NCBI GenBank assembly: GCA_028386065.3
Contig: JAKUCV010002172.1
Span: 99,338-163,337, forward strand
Direction: 5' to 3'
Origin: Turnera subulata
Lineage: Eukaryota; Streptophyta; Magnoliopsida; Malpighiales; Passifloraceae
Length of the DNA: 64,000 bases
The notes under the pieces were generated by a model. That model had not been told where the DNA came from, made no database searches, and saw only the letters and a list, made by a program, of their open reading frames with translations. Positions 9,809 through 20,040 of this stretch are shown here, piece by piece (position 1 is the first letter of the stretch; the number at the start of each line of letters is the position of its first letter). A program made the position numbers and the translations under genes.

Positions 9809-12800
9809 TGCCCGTATCCCAAAATAACCAATTTAATAAATTATAACATGTGAAAAGACCAAATTTCCCTTCTACCCTGGATACGATACAAACAATATAA
9901 TCAATGTACAATTATACAATAAATTATACAATGACATGAGAATGCAACGGAAGACAAACAATAAGAAAATATGTACGTTATGAACTCTATGGATCCGACC
10001 CGTCAAAGGGAAAACACCGCCACCTGCTGATATGCACTCCTGATCATCGATCAACTAATCTGTGTAAAGACGTGAGGGGGGTGAGACCAACCACTGTCTC
10101 ACCGCAAACAAATAAACCATAGTATACAACTACAAATGAACTACAAATACACCGGCATCAAGCAATAGCATCCAAGTGCACTAACAAGTCACAATGCACA
10201 GGACAAGTCATCATCAGAATTCAAACAACACTTGTCTTTAATCATCCTATTATCGTTGTACTTTATCGTTATTAGGGTTGAACTTTTTATTAGGGCCCTC
10301 TACTGTGTGCGTCGAACTCGGTCCTGTCTCATGAGACAACTAGCGCATAAGCCCAAATACAATCAGGGTATAAACCCAAGTCAAGGCATTACCCCAAATA
10401 AAATCAGGGCATCAACCAAAATCAGGTCATAAACCCAAATAAAATCAGGGCATCAACCCAAGTCACGGCATAAGCCCAAATATAATCAACCGGTCAACAG
10501 CCCCGCATTAATATTCTTTTAGTACATTATTCTCAGTTATGCTTTAAGAGTTATGTGTGCCATACGTTATGATTGTCCAGGGTTGTCTGGATTTAACATT
10601 TTATTTTCAACTCCGGGCCTCCGACCCACAAATCACCACACCAACCTCAAAAACATAAATCATGTTATTTAGCATAACAAAGAAAGCTTGCTCAACTAGC
10701 ATATCATATCACACGCACACAATTCACACAATCAGGCATACAACATCAAAGTGTCATCATTAACAATACAAAGTGCAAGTAAGAACATCGACACAACAGG
10801 CATATAAGTATACAACATTCAATGCCAAACAAGAATTTCAACTTCATATACCATGTTTATTAACTGAGTATTGTAGGCAGTAATGCGTACAATGGTTTAT
10901 ATGTCCTCGTCTGGGCCATATTAAATGCCTCGAAACTGAAGCCTTGTTCCGCCTCAACATATCCTATATTTATAACAAAACGACCACACATAAGGTCCAT
11001 ATAAAAACACGATGAATGCATGTCAGTGACTTAACAACATATCATTTTTACTCCTTAAGCCCAATTAAACAGATCATGGGTCTAAGCCCGTCTAATCTAT
11101 TGTCTTAACCCGAGACCAAAAGTTCATTTAAGTTAAATCATTAGGTTTTATCTTCCTTCGGGCCTAAGGTCCATATCCATAATAGTCACTGGGCCTAAAC
11201 GCCATATTAATAATAATTATCAGGTTAAATTATCCATTGAGCCTAAAGCCCAAATCATGCATTTAATTCCTGTTTGGGCCTAAAGCCCATCTTTAAGAAA
11301 TAATACCATTTATTGGGCCTAGAGCCCATTCCATATTCATGAATCATATAAAGAAGTTAATGGGCCTGGCCCGATTCATCACGAAAATCATATTACTTAG
11401 CAAACCCGAGCCCAGCCTTTTTAGCCTAACGGTCCTATCCGCATCGGTAAGATTCCGGCCACGCGCCTCTCAATGGTCTGCACACTCGATTTCCACTATT
11501 ACTCGTTTCTTTCTAATATATTTACAGTACGTGGCATGTACAAAATTAAATTACATCGTCACCGAGAATTACCGTTTATAATCGAAACACATTGTCTGGC
11601 CAAAACAGCACCTGAGCCCTCGCCGGAAATCCTCGAGCCTTACCGAATTCCGGCCAGCTTCACCAGAGAAGTCCATAACAGCCCGAAATCAACCCACAAC
11701 AGACTGTAGAACCCGAAAACCAATAAAACAACATAGAATACAACATTCAACCCACATAAATGTCAACTCAGGCGAACTTATAAGAAAAAGGGATTGGAGG
11801 TTACCAGAATAACAAATCCGTGCACAACAGGCATTAGAACTATGCATAAACAACACCAATCCGAACTCTACACCCTTTGCCCGTGAGCAAGCCCACAACA
11901 GCCTTGCCCGAACAGCCCCAAGTCCACAAACAAGGTCACCGACAAGATCCTACAAATCCAATGTGCGACAGCACATTAGTATAACCAGACCGCATCAATC
12001 CAGCATCAATTTGCCCAATAATGATTCACCGCCATTAACACAGCCGGAACAACAAGCACAACAGCACGTATAACATGCAACCCGACCCAACCATATCCGG
12101 ACACAACCTCACCAGCACCGCCGACAACCAACACCATCCACCACCGCCAATCGGACCCAGACCCGCGACTCCACACAACATAACAACCATAAAAACCAGC
12201 ATCATCTTCGGGAAGCAAAGGAAGAAGAAGAGAAGAATGAGGTCTGTGACTTACTGGACAGAAGCGATGGCGGCGGCGGCGGCTCGTGTCCACGTGCAGA
12301 CGCTCCCCGTCGCAACAGCCTTCCCTCCTACTCGCAATGGCAACAACGACTAAGGGGGAAGAGGAGAGGAAGATGAACGGCAGCGGCGGTGGTGTGTAAT
12401 CAAGAAAGAAAAAAAAAGTGGTGGCGGAGAGTGAATCGGGCCTAGGAGGAAAATGAGAGGAGAAAGAAGAGAGGAGGGAAAAGAGGAAAAGAGAAAAAAA
12501 GAGATTAAGGGAAGTTGCTGTGAGGAAATCGTGGGAAAAAGAAGAAATCGGGTGCAAAGATCGTGGGGGCAAGGGGCGGCGCAAAAGAAAAGAAAATAAA
12601 AAAAGAAAGGAGAGAGAGGAAAGAAAAGAAAGAAAAGGGAAGTTAGGGTAGATTGGCTTATACCAAAAGGACGTCGTTTTGGTCCAAAGCGCGGTCAACT
12701 CCTTTCTTGGTCAACGCGCTAGTTTTAGGGTTTAGGTTTTATTTATTTTTTTCTTTTCCTTTGACTTAAACGACGTAGTTTTAATTAGAACTACGATAAC

Positions 12801-12826
12801 CCCGTGTTTCACCCCTAAACTCCAGA
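9809..12826 (-). mobile_element. 5' LTR of the Tekay-like element, start missing
   Basis: Begins on the plus strand with TGCCCGTATCCC and is collinear with 42131-45226. Shared blocks are TACTGTGTGCGTCGA, a series of GGGCCTAAAGCCCAT units (11150-11335), a Ser/Pro-type GC-rich stretch, and purine tracts (12360-12645). It breaks at 12826, short of the expected GGGGCGTTACA end, at the junction with SIRE-1. The 230-codon minus ORF at 12006-12698 is a by-product of the purine tracts. Confidence 0.7.
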
Positions 12827-13942
12827 AGAACATGATGAAGATGAGGCTGATGATGAAGGACAAGAGGAAGAAGAGGATGTCGAGGTTGATGATGGGGAGA
12901 ATCAGGAATCTGAAGAAGAACAGGAAGAGGACAAAAAAGAAGATCCAAAGCCCCAATGAAAAAGGCAAAGACAAGTGCCAAGACCAAATCTGATGAGTTA
13001 GTATAGAAAGTGGATGGGACGAAGAAATTCAAGGCACTCACTAAGGACTACAATGTGGTCTTGGAAGACTTTGAAGATCTCAGAATCACTCCCATCTTGA
13101 GGCATTTCAAGTTCAACTATTTGGCCACTCTGAAGACCCAAGCAAATGAAGGAATTGTGACTGAATTCTACAAGAATCTCTACATCAAGATGGACAAGAA
13201 TGGAGAGGTCAAGTATTTGGTGAGCAATGTTTGGGGCAAGAAGGTCAAGGTGACAAAAGACATCATTCGAGAACTGCTCAAGGTGAAGAAAGGCACTATC
13301 AAGCACTACAACACCAAGTCCGGGGTTAAAGTGAACATCAAAGGAGCTCCTTCTTACAGTCAACAAACAAAATTGGTGTTTGGTTCCTCCAAGAAACGCA
13401 CATATAAGCAGACTATCCGTCTTGCTAGAGCAGTGTTGTACATGCTCACACGAGTGATTTTGCCACGCCCTTGGCACTTCAATGAGATTTGCAATGCCGA
13501 CTTATGGCTAGTTGCTTGCCTCATGGAGAAGAGTCCAGTTTGTTGGGAATATCAGATTCTTCACCATTTGGCTCTTTATAAACCGAAAAGTTATGGTCGT
13601 TTGGTTACACTGATTGCGAAGATATTTGGTGTGAAATCGCCAAAATGTGCTACTCTTCAGCAAATTGCACTTATTAATCGCAGAACCTTATCCAATATGA
13701 GCATCAAGATTGGCAAGAATGGGAAGTATGAAATGATTCGTGCTGGGGAAAATGCTAAGGAAACTATGTTGGATGATCTGGGCACTCGTCTGAGTCTTTT
13801 GGAGACAGATATGGTTGCTATCTGCAATGTGGTCAATGAGCTTAAGGATGAGATGATGGCACAATTTGAGCTGGTTCTTTCCTATTCCCTCCTTAAGTAT
13901 CCTTTAATGAAGACTGAAGCCTTTCAAGATCTGATGCCTTAG
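12827..13942 (+). pseudogene. SIRE env-like ORF (putative plant transposon protein domain)
   Basis: The region opens with a very acidic linker (12827-12958, runs of Glu and Asp), then an open frame of 310 codons from 13010 to the TAG at 13940. It starts VDGTKKFKALTKDYNVVLED and includes EFYKNLYIKMDKNG, KDIIRELLKV, a Trp-rich central part (PRPWHFNEICNADLWLVACL) and a C-terminal helix-rich segment with LGTRLSLLETDM. This is the domain carried by the envelope-like ORF2 of SIRE-type elements; its function is unproven. A TAG at 13004-13006 sits in the same frame just before the open stretch, so the N-terminus is broken. Related copies are at 45372-45718 (C-terminus) and about 62418-63816 (N-terminal part). 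Confidence 0.75.
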
Positions 13943-14160
13943 AAATCATGCATTGCTTCTCGCTTAGTATTATAATTTGGTTCCTATTTTGGTTGGTGAT
14001 ATTTCTAGATATTTTTTGTTTGTTTGGATATTATGTTTGATGACTTTGGATTTTACTCTTTTCAATGTTTTAATCTACATGATCGTTGCTATGTTCCTAA
14101 GTTCTGTACTCCCTTTTTGATGATGGCAAAAGGGGGAGAAATCTGTTGTTGTGTTGACTG
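13943..14160 (+). other. SIRE-1 3' untranslated region, left part
   Basis: T-rich DNA ending in TGATGGCAAAAGGGGGAGAA at about 14119-14138, a purine block typical of the DNA downstream of SIRE env-like ORFs. Parallel sequence lies at 45719-46030. No gene is seen. Confidence 0.6.
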
Positions 14161-14165
14161 ACTGC

Positions 14166-15683
14166 TGTGAGAACCCGACCCAAAATCACTTGGGCCTCCA
14201 CACCTATTCCTTTTCACCTTCTTCATCGAGTCAATCCCATGTCAATGGAGTCGCCACCCAAATTTTATTAAGAACAAAATATGGGGAAAAACCTTTGAAT
14301 GACTCCTTTAGTCAACTGATCATAGCGAACCAAAGACATGCGATTCGGGGGTTCGTCATGGATAGGAAGGTGTTAGGCACCCATCCATGTTGGGTCGAAA
14401 CCTTGTGCAATTGAAGAACACATGTATGGTTTGTGCAAGTTTGCAAGCGTGGAAACAAAGGAAACTAAAAAGAAAAGGGAGGAGAAAAAAATTTAGCTTG
14501 CATCCCATTATGAAATTGAGACTACCTACGTACCCTAGTGACCGGGGTCAAAGCCACGTAGTTCTAACTATGGTATTAGCTCGCCACTTACAACTTCAAA
14601 AGCATCATCAGACAGTCAGCAAAAAATCAAACAAAAAGAGATTAGTGTTACCTCTAGTAGCCCTCCTCTACCTACTTAGTTTAGGTTCAATTGTACACCC
14701 ACCTTCTTGCCACTTCTAAGATCAATTGTTCATCCCTCTTGGTCTACCCTTGCTTCCTCCTTGTTGATGCTACCCACGAGATTCTTCTAGAGTCTCTGCC
14801 TATAGAAATATTTCTAGGCTTCGAGAAGTAGAGTTTCTTCAAGCAGCAAAATTTATGGGTGTGTGTGTGTAATGAGTCATTGATCCTTGAAATGTGAGTG
14901 GGAGGTTCTATTCATAGTGTTCTGGGGTGTATAAGGGCGTGGACCTGCTTAATGATCAAGGTCTCAGCCAAAAATCTAGGCCAAAACCGTGTAGAGTCAA
15001 ATTAGGGGACAAAATCGGAGAAATCGGGCAATCTGGACATCCATGACCGCCAGGGCCGGCGGTCATGAGCTGGATGGCTGCCATGGCCGGCGGTCATCCC
15101 GCCATGGCCGCCCGGCACCCTCGCGTTTCCCCGTTCTTTCCTTAATCAACCCAAAATCACCACTTTTCTTGATTAGTACTCCCTTCAATCATCTCCTAAT
15201 TGATTGATTACACATTAAGTCCCCATTTCATGCCCAAATCATACCAATAACATATTTACCATTAAAGGATGATTTAACTCTGATTTTCTAAGAAAATTAG
15301 AGCTGAAATTAATCTGCAAGTAATATGTTTATGGGTTGTTCAACTCTGGAAAAATCATGTCTCATTAACTTGGGCTTCTAAATTCATTCCTAACCCAAAA
15401 ATAAATAATCTCAATATGATTGGGTTAAAATAAGAAAGCCCAGGCAATGAAATAAAATATGTTTGCATTAGACCTTGACATATTTTTATCCGAAGATTAA
15501 ATCATCTCATCAATCCTAGAGACCAAACATAAAGGATAAATTTACCAAAACACATTTATCCTATTAAATTAAATTATTGTCATGCCCTATCCCAAGACCA
15601 AATCATCTCATTAATCCTAAGGTTCAAGGATGTTCTAAATCCAATTTAAAAAAAAGTTTGTGGGTCAAATTTGGGTGTTCACA
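14166..15683 (-). mobile_element. Tat/Ogre-like solo LTR with ACTGC target duplication
   Basis: A complete 1518-bp LTR: plus strand TGTGAGAACCCG at the left and GGGTGTTCACA at the right. It is flanked by exact 5-bp repeats ACTGC at 14161-14165 and 15684-15688, and no internal sequence follows, so it is a solo LTR left by LTR-LTR recombination. It carries the GC-rich CCGCC/GGCGG hairpins at about 15045-15120. It sits between the env-like ORF and the 3' LTR of SIRE-1 and is therefore younger than SIRE-1. Confidence 0.9.
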
Positions 15684-15688
15684 ACTGC

Positions 15689-16165
15689 ATGCAGGAACAA
15701 TGTTTATGTTTATGTGTACATGTGTTTGATTATGCAGGCACTATTGAGAGCATTAGTTGATGCTACTATTGTGATATGGTTGGTATTAAAACCATATATG
15801 TTATTGTGTGGAATTGAAAATCTGGTTTTTATCAAAAACCACACTTGAGTCTATGATTTGGTTTCTGCCACAAACCAAAATTTACAATAATGAATGTTGC
15901 GCGACTTCGTATCCGTTATTATAAATTCAACTAATTTTTTATGCAGAAAGTGGAAACTAAAGGGGAAGATATATGACTGATTGATGTATGCCAATATAAA
16001 ATTCACAAGGAATACTTCATTTATTGAAAACATATCCTTGCTGAATTACAAAAATGTTTTGAAAAGGGAGAGCAACAAAACATGGGGAGCTCGAGAAATT
16101 ATGAGAATGTTTTTGAACCCTTGTTACATGAAAAATCAAATTTGTCATCATAAAAAAGGGGAGAT
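15689..16165 (+). other. SIRE-1 3' untranslated region, right part, and polypurine tract
   Basis: Non-coding DNA resuming after the solo LTR and ending with AAAAAAGGGGAGAT at 16152-16165, directly before the LTR start TGTTGAC. Confidence 0.65.
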
Positions 16166-17200
16166 TGTTGACAAAAAATTAAGGTTAATCACCTCTTAAT
16201 GCTAAACTATGATTAACCATGTTGACTATCTGGTTTTGATGACTAACAAATTACAAATGTGTTGTTAGCTTTTCTTGTGTTAATTTTCGCTGACAGGAAG
16301 AATTATGGTTTTTTGCTGATACCATATCTCAGACACACAACATATGGTTTTTATCGATACCATATCTGGGAGCTGTCGCTACCAACCTTTTGAGCAAGTT
16401 GCGTGTGGTCCTGCAAGCATTTAAATCCCACTTCCAGCCATTTTAAATTGATGAACAAGTAAGAGGGAAGACTTTATAGAAGTGCAGGAGATGTTCCCAC
16501 CTAACTCCTACTCAACTCCAGATGGTGGTCCAAACTATCCAGATTTGGTAATACTTTGCAACCAAGGAGTTGACATTGCACAATGCCACCAGACTAAAGC
16601 TTTTATGAACTGAAGTCAGCTAGAGTACAAGGAACCGTTGCAGGAGCTTATCCCATACACTCACATTCTATAAAGAGGGTCGTTTACACCTCTGGAGATC
16701 CGTCCCAGCAATTGTGCAAAATCTCAGTGTATACTTGTGCTAGAAAATTTGGTATCTGATCTGGTTTTTCTGCTTACTGTGCGAAATACATTTTAAGGGG
16801 TAATCTGTAAGCAAGACTTGGTTTAGTTTTGCTGAGTACTCAAGTCTAGGATTAGATTTGATGGTAGGTTAGAGCTTAGCCTGTGAAAAGCTTGTAAAGG
16901 TTTGAGCTTAGCCTAGAAAAGGATGTGTTTGTAAAAGTTAAGGTTGATCCCGCAGAAACCTAAATATAGTGAGTGTTTGAAATCCTAAAGGAAGGAACCT
17001 TTAGGTAGTGTAGGTACCTGGTGAGGGGGAACCACTCTAAAACATCTGTGTGAATTTCCCTCTGCTCTCCTTACTCGATTTTTACTCTAAGCACTTATCT
17101 CGCATCACAGAGATTTGGTTTTGTAAAAACCAGAACTCACAGTCCCAAAAATTTTAAAGCCTAATTCACCCCTCCCCTCTTAGGCACTTTTGGGCCAACA
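16166..17200 (+). mobile_element. SIRE-1 3' LTR
   Basis: Starts TGTTGACAAAAAATTAAGG and ends TTTTGGGCCAACA, 1035 bp, against 1040 bp for the SIRE-3 LTR at 47440-48479. It includes two units of the GAGCTTAGCCT/AAAAGCTTGTAAAGG tandem motif near 16870-16940 and a TATAAAGAGGG block at about 16670-16680 that may be the promoter TATA box. Confidence 0.85.
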
Positions 17201-17962
17201 ATTGGTTTCCGTAAATCATCTCATCCCGCGGTTTTGGGAATCATCTCATCCTAAGTTTTTTAAGGATTTATCGCCCTCCTTAAGGGACTCGATTTTTGTG
17301 ATAGAATCATCTCATCTATCGGGTCGTCAACAAAGAATCATCTAATCTTTGCTAACTAGGGATTTTATTGTCCTCTCTGGGTACTCGGTGTTTTTGGTTT
17401 CGTTTTCGGGAATCATTTCATCCCGTGTTTTGCGAGAACTTGCCCCTCGGGTTTTGGGAATCATCTCATCCCAAGGGATTGCGAGAACCGCTCCTCGGCT
17501 TTGTGTTTGCGGGGACTGGGTCCTCGGCTTTGGTCTACTCCTTTTTGGATTCCCCCAAGTCTGGTTTGGTTTACAACTGTTTTCCCTCATGTGTTTTGTT
17601 CCCCTCATGGTTCAAAATCTTCTAGGTTCCCTCACATCTAGATTCCCTCGTCTAATGGTTTGTAGGAACTGGGTCCCGGCTTTTGGTCATCTCTTCTCTG
17701 GTTTTGCTTCTCTCTTGGTTTCCCTCTCTTCTGGTTTCTCCCATATCTGGATGCCCTCATCCCATGATTTGGGGGAACTAGGTCCCGGCTTTAGATTTGC
17801 TCCCCTTCCTGGTTTCCCTCACATCTAGTTTCTCTCACTCCCCTCCAGGTTTACTCTTATCTGGGTTTCCTCACATCTGGATTCCCTCATCTAATGGTCT
17901 GTAGGAACTTGGTCCAGGCTTTGGGTTCACTCCTCTCCTGGTTTCCCTCACCTAAAGGTTTA
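17201..17962 (-). mobile_element. Tat/Ogre-like 3' array remnant
   Basis: Homologous and collinear with 34105-34900 of element II: AATCATCTCATCCC units, then TTTCCCTCACATCTGG and GGAACTGGGTCCCGG units. The homology begins within the first bases after the SIRE-1 LTR, so this is a broken element internal region. ORFs of up to 159 codons here are repeat by-products. Confidence 0.7.
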
Positions 17963-18087
17963 TCCCTTGATTTTTCCAAGAAATGAAATCAAGGTGGCGA
18001 CTCTTTTGATTGTTGGATAATGGTTAAGAAGAAAGTGTAAGAAAAAGGTGAGGAGGTCAATTAATTTTTCTTGGCCCGGGTCCTCAC
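17963..18087 (+). mobile_element. End of a Tat-like LTR in the opposite orientation to the array
   Basis: Matches the plus-oriented LTR end seen at 247-400 (AAGGTGGCGACTC block, then GGCCCGGGTCCTCACA). An intact element would have the array and the LTR end in other relative orientations, so this joins pieces from two copies. No primer site follows. Confidence 0.5.
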
Positions 18088-18480
18088 AGTCCAGCTAAGA
18101 AGATAATAAAGAAACGCTATGTGGGAGGCAACCCATGGAAAAAGGTAACATTAGTGTTTTGGGTCTTCAATTTTTTAAAAATTTAATTTTGTTTTTCAGT
18201 CCTTATAGGTTGCATTAAAAAAGAAGGAATTTTCATAGAGAAATTAACCGCGTAAAAGGAGTCAATTCGAATTCTTCATAAAAAAATTCAGAGAAGCTTT
18301 TCTTAAACTCAAACTTTTACTTCTTGATGCAAACAAGAAAGCATCAAGCATTGGACCCGAAGATGACCAGCTCGTCATGCCCCAAGGCCCTATCACGAGG
18401 GCTAGTTCAGACAAGTTTAAGGACCAAATGCAACATTTTGTACAAGCCATGATCCATCAATCACATAAAGAAGACACATT
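18088..18480 (+). pseudogene. 3' end of gypsy polyprotein
   Basis: Opens with GTGGGAGGCAACCCATGG-type sequence often found after gypsy pol. At about 18355-18489 an open frame reads QGPITRASSDKFKDQMQHF and ends near 18488 with TAA. The GPITRA-(S/R)-x-K pattern is the usual C-terminal tail of several gypsy polyproteins. Everything upstream (RT, RH, IN) is missing. Confidence 0.55.
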
Positions 18481-18534
18481 GACTTATTAAATTGAGGCAT
18501 CATGGTTTAAATTCAGCTTTGAGCATTTGGAGGG

Positions 18535-19238
18535 AGTGACCAACGTGGAAGCCATGAATTAAGATGGACTTTTGGAATGGTTAGTGTTTTTCTAGCCAAA
18601 ACCCACGCACCCATCAACCTTTTAACATGCATTTGTATTGTTTAAATTATTTAATGGGTGTAGTGGGTAGTAATGGGTTTCATCATTTGTTAGCCAACTA
18701 AGATTGTTCCTTTTAAGAGTGTGAGTGTGTAAACGTGGGGCTTGCTGGTTTTATGGCCATTAGTATGCTTGTTACTTTTTTGAGAATTAGTATGCTTGTT
18801 ACTTAATAATGAGTTGGTGGTGACTTTAGTGGGTTATCACTTTATTAGTGGGTATTGTTCTTTAATAGGATATTGTTGATTGATGCTGTGTTCAGAAAGC
18901 TATAAATAGCTTCACATTTGTACACGTTGAATTTGAAGAAATGAGAATGAGTATTTGAGTGTTTTCCTTAAGTCTTTGACTTGAGTGAATTTATTAACAA
19001 GTGAGGTTTATTTCTTTGCTTATTTAATCTAAGGATTAAGATTACTTATCAGGTATTAAATATTTGTGGCGTTTTCATAATTTCTTGTGCTTTGAATTCC
19101 CTTTGTTGCTTAATCCAAGTGTGTTTTGAGGTGGAGGGATACTACACTAAATCTCTTTGGTTGATTTGATTCCAGATTTTAGGATAATTGATTGAAACGG
19201 AGGTGCCCCTAGTTCCATCTGGCGGTGTTGCCGTATCA
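18535..19238 (+). mobile_element. LTR of gypsy element G
   Basis: The right end GTGTTGCCGTATCA at 19225-19238 is certain, and the last 350 bp match the reverse complement of 58754-59110. CTATAAATAG at 18899-18908 is a good TATA box and is conserved in the sister copy. The left end is uncertain: a purine block GGAGGGAG before TGACCAACG near 18534 is my best guess. The upstream part does not resemble the sister LTR. Confidence 0.6.
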
Positions 19239-19242
19239 TCTT

Positions 19243-19255
19243 TGGTAGCAGAGCC
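19243..19255 (+). other. Primer binding site of gypsy element G
   Basis: TGGTAGCAGAGCC, four bases after the LTR end, resembles the initiator-Met primer site TGGTATCAGAGC. The sister copy has the same site in reverse at 58737-58749. Confidence 0.7.
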
Positions 19256-20040
19256 TAGGCATCAACTCAACTACGTATCTTTATTTTTTTCTGCTCTTTG
19301 AATTTTATGTTGTTGTTGTTGGGTACTGATCGACACTGTTCACACACTGTTCCGACACTGTTCACATACTGTTCATGTATTGTGCATTATTGTTCTTCAC
19401 TGTTCAAGTTTCCTACTAGTTTGTTCATTGTTATTTCATTAAGCACTAGTTATTGTTGCTGTTTGCCTTTTTTTTTTTTTAAAAAAAACAGCGCAAAAAA
19501 AAAGGGACAATTACCTACTGTTACTGTTCACGAAGTGAAAAAAAAAAGAGAAAGAAATTGCTATAGCTGATTTCCGTAAGTTGAATTATTGATTACCTAG
19601 TTGTGGATTTCTTCCTTGCATTCTTATTATCTTGCTGTCCAAATTTCTATCAGCTTTCTAATTGAGTAATCTTTGTTTCTTATTACTCAATTAACTCAAG
19701 AATCATCACATGCAATTTTGTTCCTCTTTGTGTGTGCATATCTTTTATTCTTGGAGTTGATTATTTTGCCTCTAGAATTGTTTCTACCTTTCATTGTTAG
19801 GTTGTTTTCGTTACTTCTCATTGAAATAGCTGCTGATATTTGTTATTTGTTTAAGTTTGGTTTAATCCCAACAAATAAACAAAGCAGGAACTAAGAGAAG
19901 TAAATGGCAAAGTGTTTACATCCTATAGCCGAATTGAGTGCAAACACGAGAGTAAACAATCTGATCTTGGAGTGATACACGTGAGGGAGTTGTGAGGATA
20001 ATTCTTTTGCTACTAACGTGTTTCTTTTAGAACAAAGAAA
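19256..20040 (+). repeat. Gypsy leader with clustered ACTGTTC repeats
   Basis: The 785-bp leader holds at least five ACTGTTC units between 19330 and 19410 and one near 19520. The sister copy (58450-58680, reverse) has six or seven GAACAGT units. The rest is T-rich with no credible ORF. Confidence 0.65.

Larger units (their letters stand above)
8013..12826 (-). mobile_element. Tekay/Del-like gypsy remnant, internally deleted
   Basis: From high to low coordinate: 5' LTR lacking its start (12826-9809), primer site (about 9802-9787), 1.4 kb of non-coding internal DNA, a purine edge beside 8373, then only the first 360 bp of the 3' LTR (8372-8013). The LTR is homologous to the complete 3.1-kb LTR at 42131-45226. 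Gag and pol are gone. The LTR start TGTAACGCCCCG and very long LTR suggest a Tekay/Del-type chromovirus; without protein this is family inference. Both outer ends are truncated. Confidence 0.7.
12827..17200 (+). mobile_element. SIRE-1: 3' half of a SIRE/Maximus-like copia element
   Basis: Contains the acidic linker and env-like ORF, a 3' untranslated region interrupted by a Tat-like solo LTR, a polypurine tract and a complete 1035-bp 3' LTR (16166-17200). Gag and pol are missing: the left end is the break at 12826. The 3' LTR matches the 5' LTR of SIRE-3. An env-like ORF downstream of pol is the hallmark of SIRE-type copia elements. Confidence 0.78.

Noticed and set aside
12006..12698. 230-codon minus-strand ORF rich in Ser, Phe and Leu
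   Set aside because: It lies wholly inside a Tekay-like LTR and comes from purine-rich tracts read on the opposite strand; the sister LTR does not keep the frame.
12720..12745. TTTAGGG-like telomere repeats
   Set aside because: Only two isolated units in LTR sequence; no tandem array.
17201..17212. ATTGGT after the SIRE-1 LTR as a primer binding site
   Set aside because: The following bases match the Tat-like array from TTGGTTTCC onward, and the LTR already follows a polypurine tract, so it is the 3' LTR.
17349..17828. 159-codon plus ORF
   Set aside because: Generated by the repeat array; residues follow the repeat units.
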